From positions 1 to 5,971 of the forward strand of contig PWSG01000090.1 of assembly GCA_003564055.1 (NCBI GenBank): a stretch of DNA of 5,971 nucleotides. The letters run 5' to 3'. A program made the position numbers and the translations under genes. Shown piece by piece: positions 5,780 through 5,971 of the stretch; position 1 is the first letter of the stretch; each line of letters begins with the position of its first letter. The notes beneath the pieces are model-generated. The model made no database searches. It had not been told where the DNA came from and saw only the letters and a list, made by a program, of their open reading frames with translations. This DNA comes from Syntrophomonadaceae bacterium. Lineage in GTDB: Bacteria > Bacillota > Dethiobacteria > DTU022.

Positions 5780-5971
5780 TTGAATAGCTTTGCAGGAAAA
5801 TTATTTGGGATAAAAAATCAAGTATTGATTATCTTAATAGTCGTATTTCTTTTATTAACGGCCACATATGCTCATGGAAACCCGGAAGCAAAATTTGGTG
5901 ACATCAATGAGGATGGGGTTGTCGATGTTGAAGATGTTGTTTTAGTTATAAAGCATATATTAGGAATAGAA
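5780..5971 (+). CDS. Secreted dockerin-domain-containing protein, N-terminal part only
   Basis: Reading from TTG at 5780, 64 codons are open to the right edge. Residues 1-31 form a signal peptide: Lys7 and Lys12 in the n-region, a hydrophobic core VLIILIVVFLLLTATYA (15-31), and probable cleavage after TYA. The mature part begins HGNPEAKFGDIN. A dockerin/EF-hand-like calcium loop lies at 41-52 (D41, N43, D45, G46, D49, D52), followed by the helix VEDVVLVIKHILG, the classic first half of a type I dockerin repeat. GAGG (5768-5771) lies 8 bases before the TTG. A GTG in the same frame at 5771 is possible but would overlap this site. Dockerins bind cohesin domains on cell-surface scaffolds; many non-cellulolytic anaerobes use them on other extracellular proteins. 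Here the module comes directly after the signal peptide rather than at the C-terminus. The second calcium loop and any catalytic or binding domain lie outside the window. Confidence 0.8.
   Translation, partial: MNSFAGKLFGIKNQVLIILIVVFLLLTATYAHGNPEAKFGDINEDGVVDVEDVVLVIKHILGIE

Noticed and set aside
5740..5787. A 15-codon reading frame (MDIAIIMEDRGELFE) overlapping the dockerin start, possible leader peptide
   Set aside because: It has no Shine-Dalgarno and no regulatory codon run or stem-loop, and its length is within chance.

Overview
The window looks like a chromosomal segment from an anaerobic, clostridia-like member of the Bacillota (Firmicutes). The evidence is the gene order yicC-remA-gmk-rpoZ-coaBC, a RemA nearly identical to the Bacillus type, an RqcH/NFACT protein next to the cluster, strong Shine-Dalgarno sites, a COG1300 (SpoIIM/DUF95) membrane protein and a secreted protein with a dockerin-like calcium loop. 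I cannot name the species from sequence alone.

Layout. (1) Positions 1-1418, minus strand: rqcH, cut by the left edge after 472 codons. (2) 1419-1560: a short divergent promoter region with one good sigma-A-type promoter facing each way. (3) 1561-4746, plus strand: a tight five-gene operon, yicC - remA - gmk - rpoZ - coaBC. Gaps are 17, 18, -4 and 11 bp, every gene has its own Shine-Dalgarno, and coaBC starts with TTG. (4) 4741-5358, minus strand: a SpoIIM/DUF95-family membrane protein whose stop codon region overlaps the coaBC 3' end by 6 bp. (5) 5359-5779: an AT-rich gap without a gene. It holds an imperfect inverted repeat around GGGGACGGTTC, a small hairpin, three direct copies of TTTAGGTAG and a probable promoter. 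(6) 5780-5971, plus strand: the start of a secreted protein with a signal peptide followed at once by a dockerin-type calcium loop, cut by the right edge.

How the genes work together. The central operon is housekeeping: RNA turnover (YicC), a DNA-binding regulator of matrix genes (RemA), guanine nucleotide supply (Gmk), RNA polymerase omega (RpoZ) and coenzyme A synthesis (CoaBC). RqcH, which adds alanine tails to stalled nascent chains on split 50S subunits, is transcribed away from it. In Bacillus subtilis the rqcH homologue (yloA) lies upstream in the same direction and priA follows coaBC. Here rqcH is divergent, and coaBC is followed by a convergent membrane-protein gene, so both flanks of the conserved core are rearranged.

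I see no clear new defence or mobile system. The least explained parts are the 5359-5779 gap, with its repeats, and the truncated dockerin gene it appears to control.
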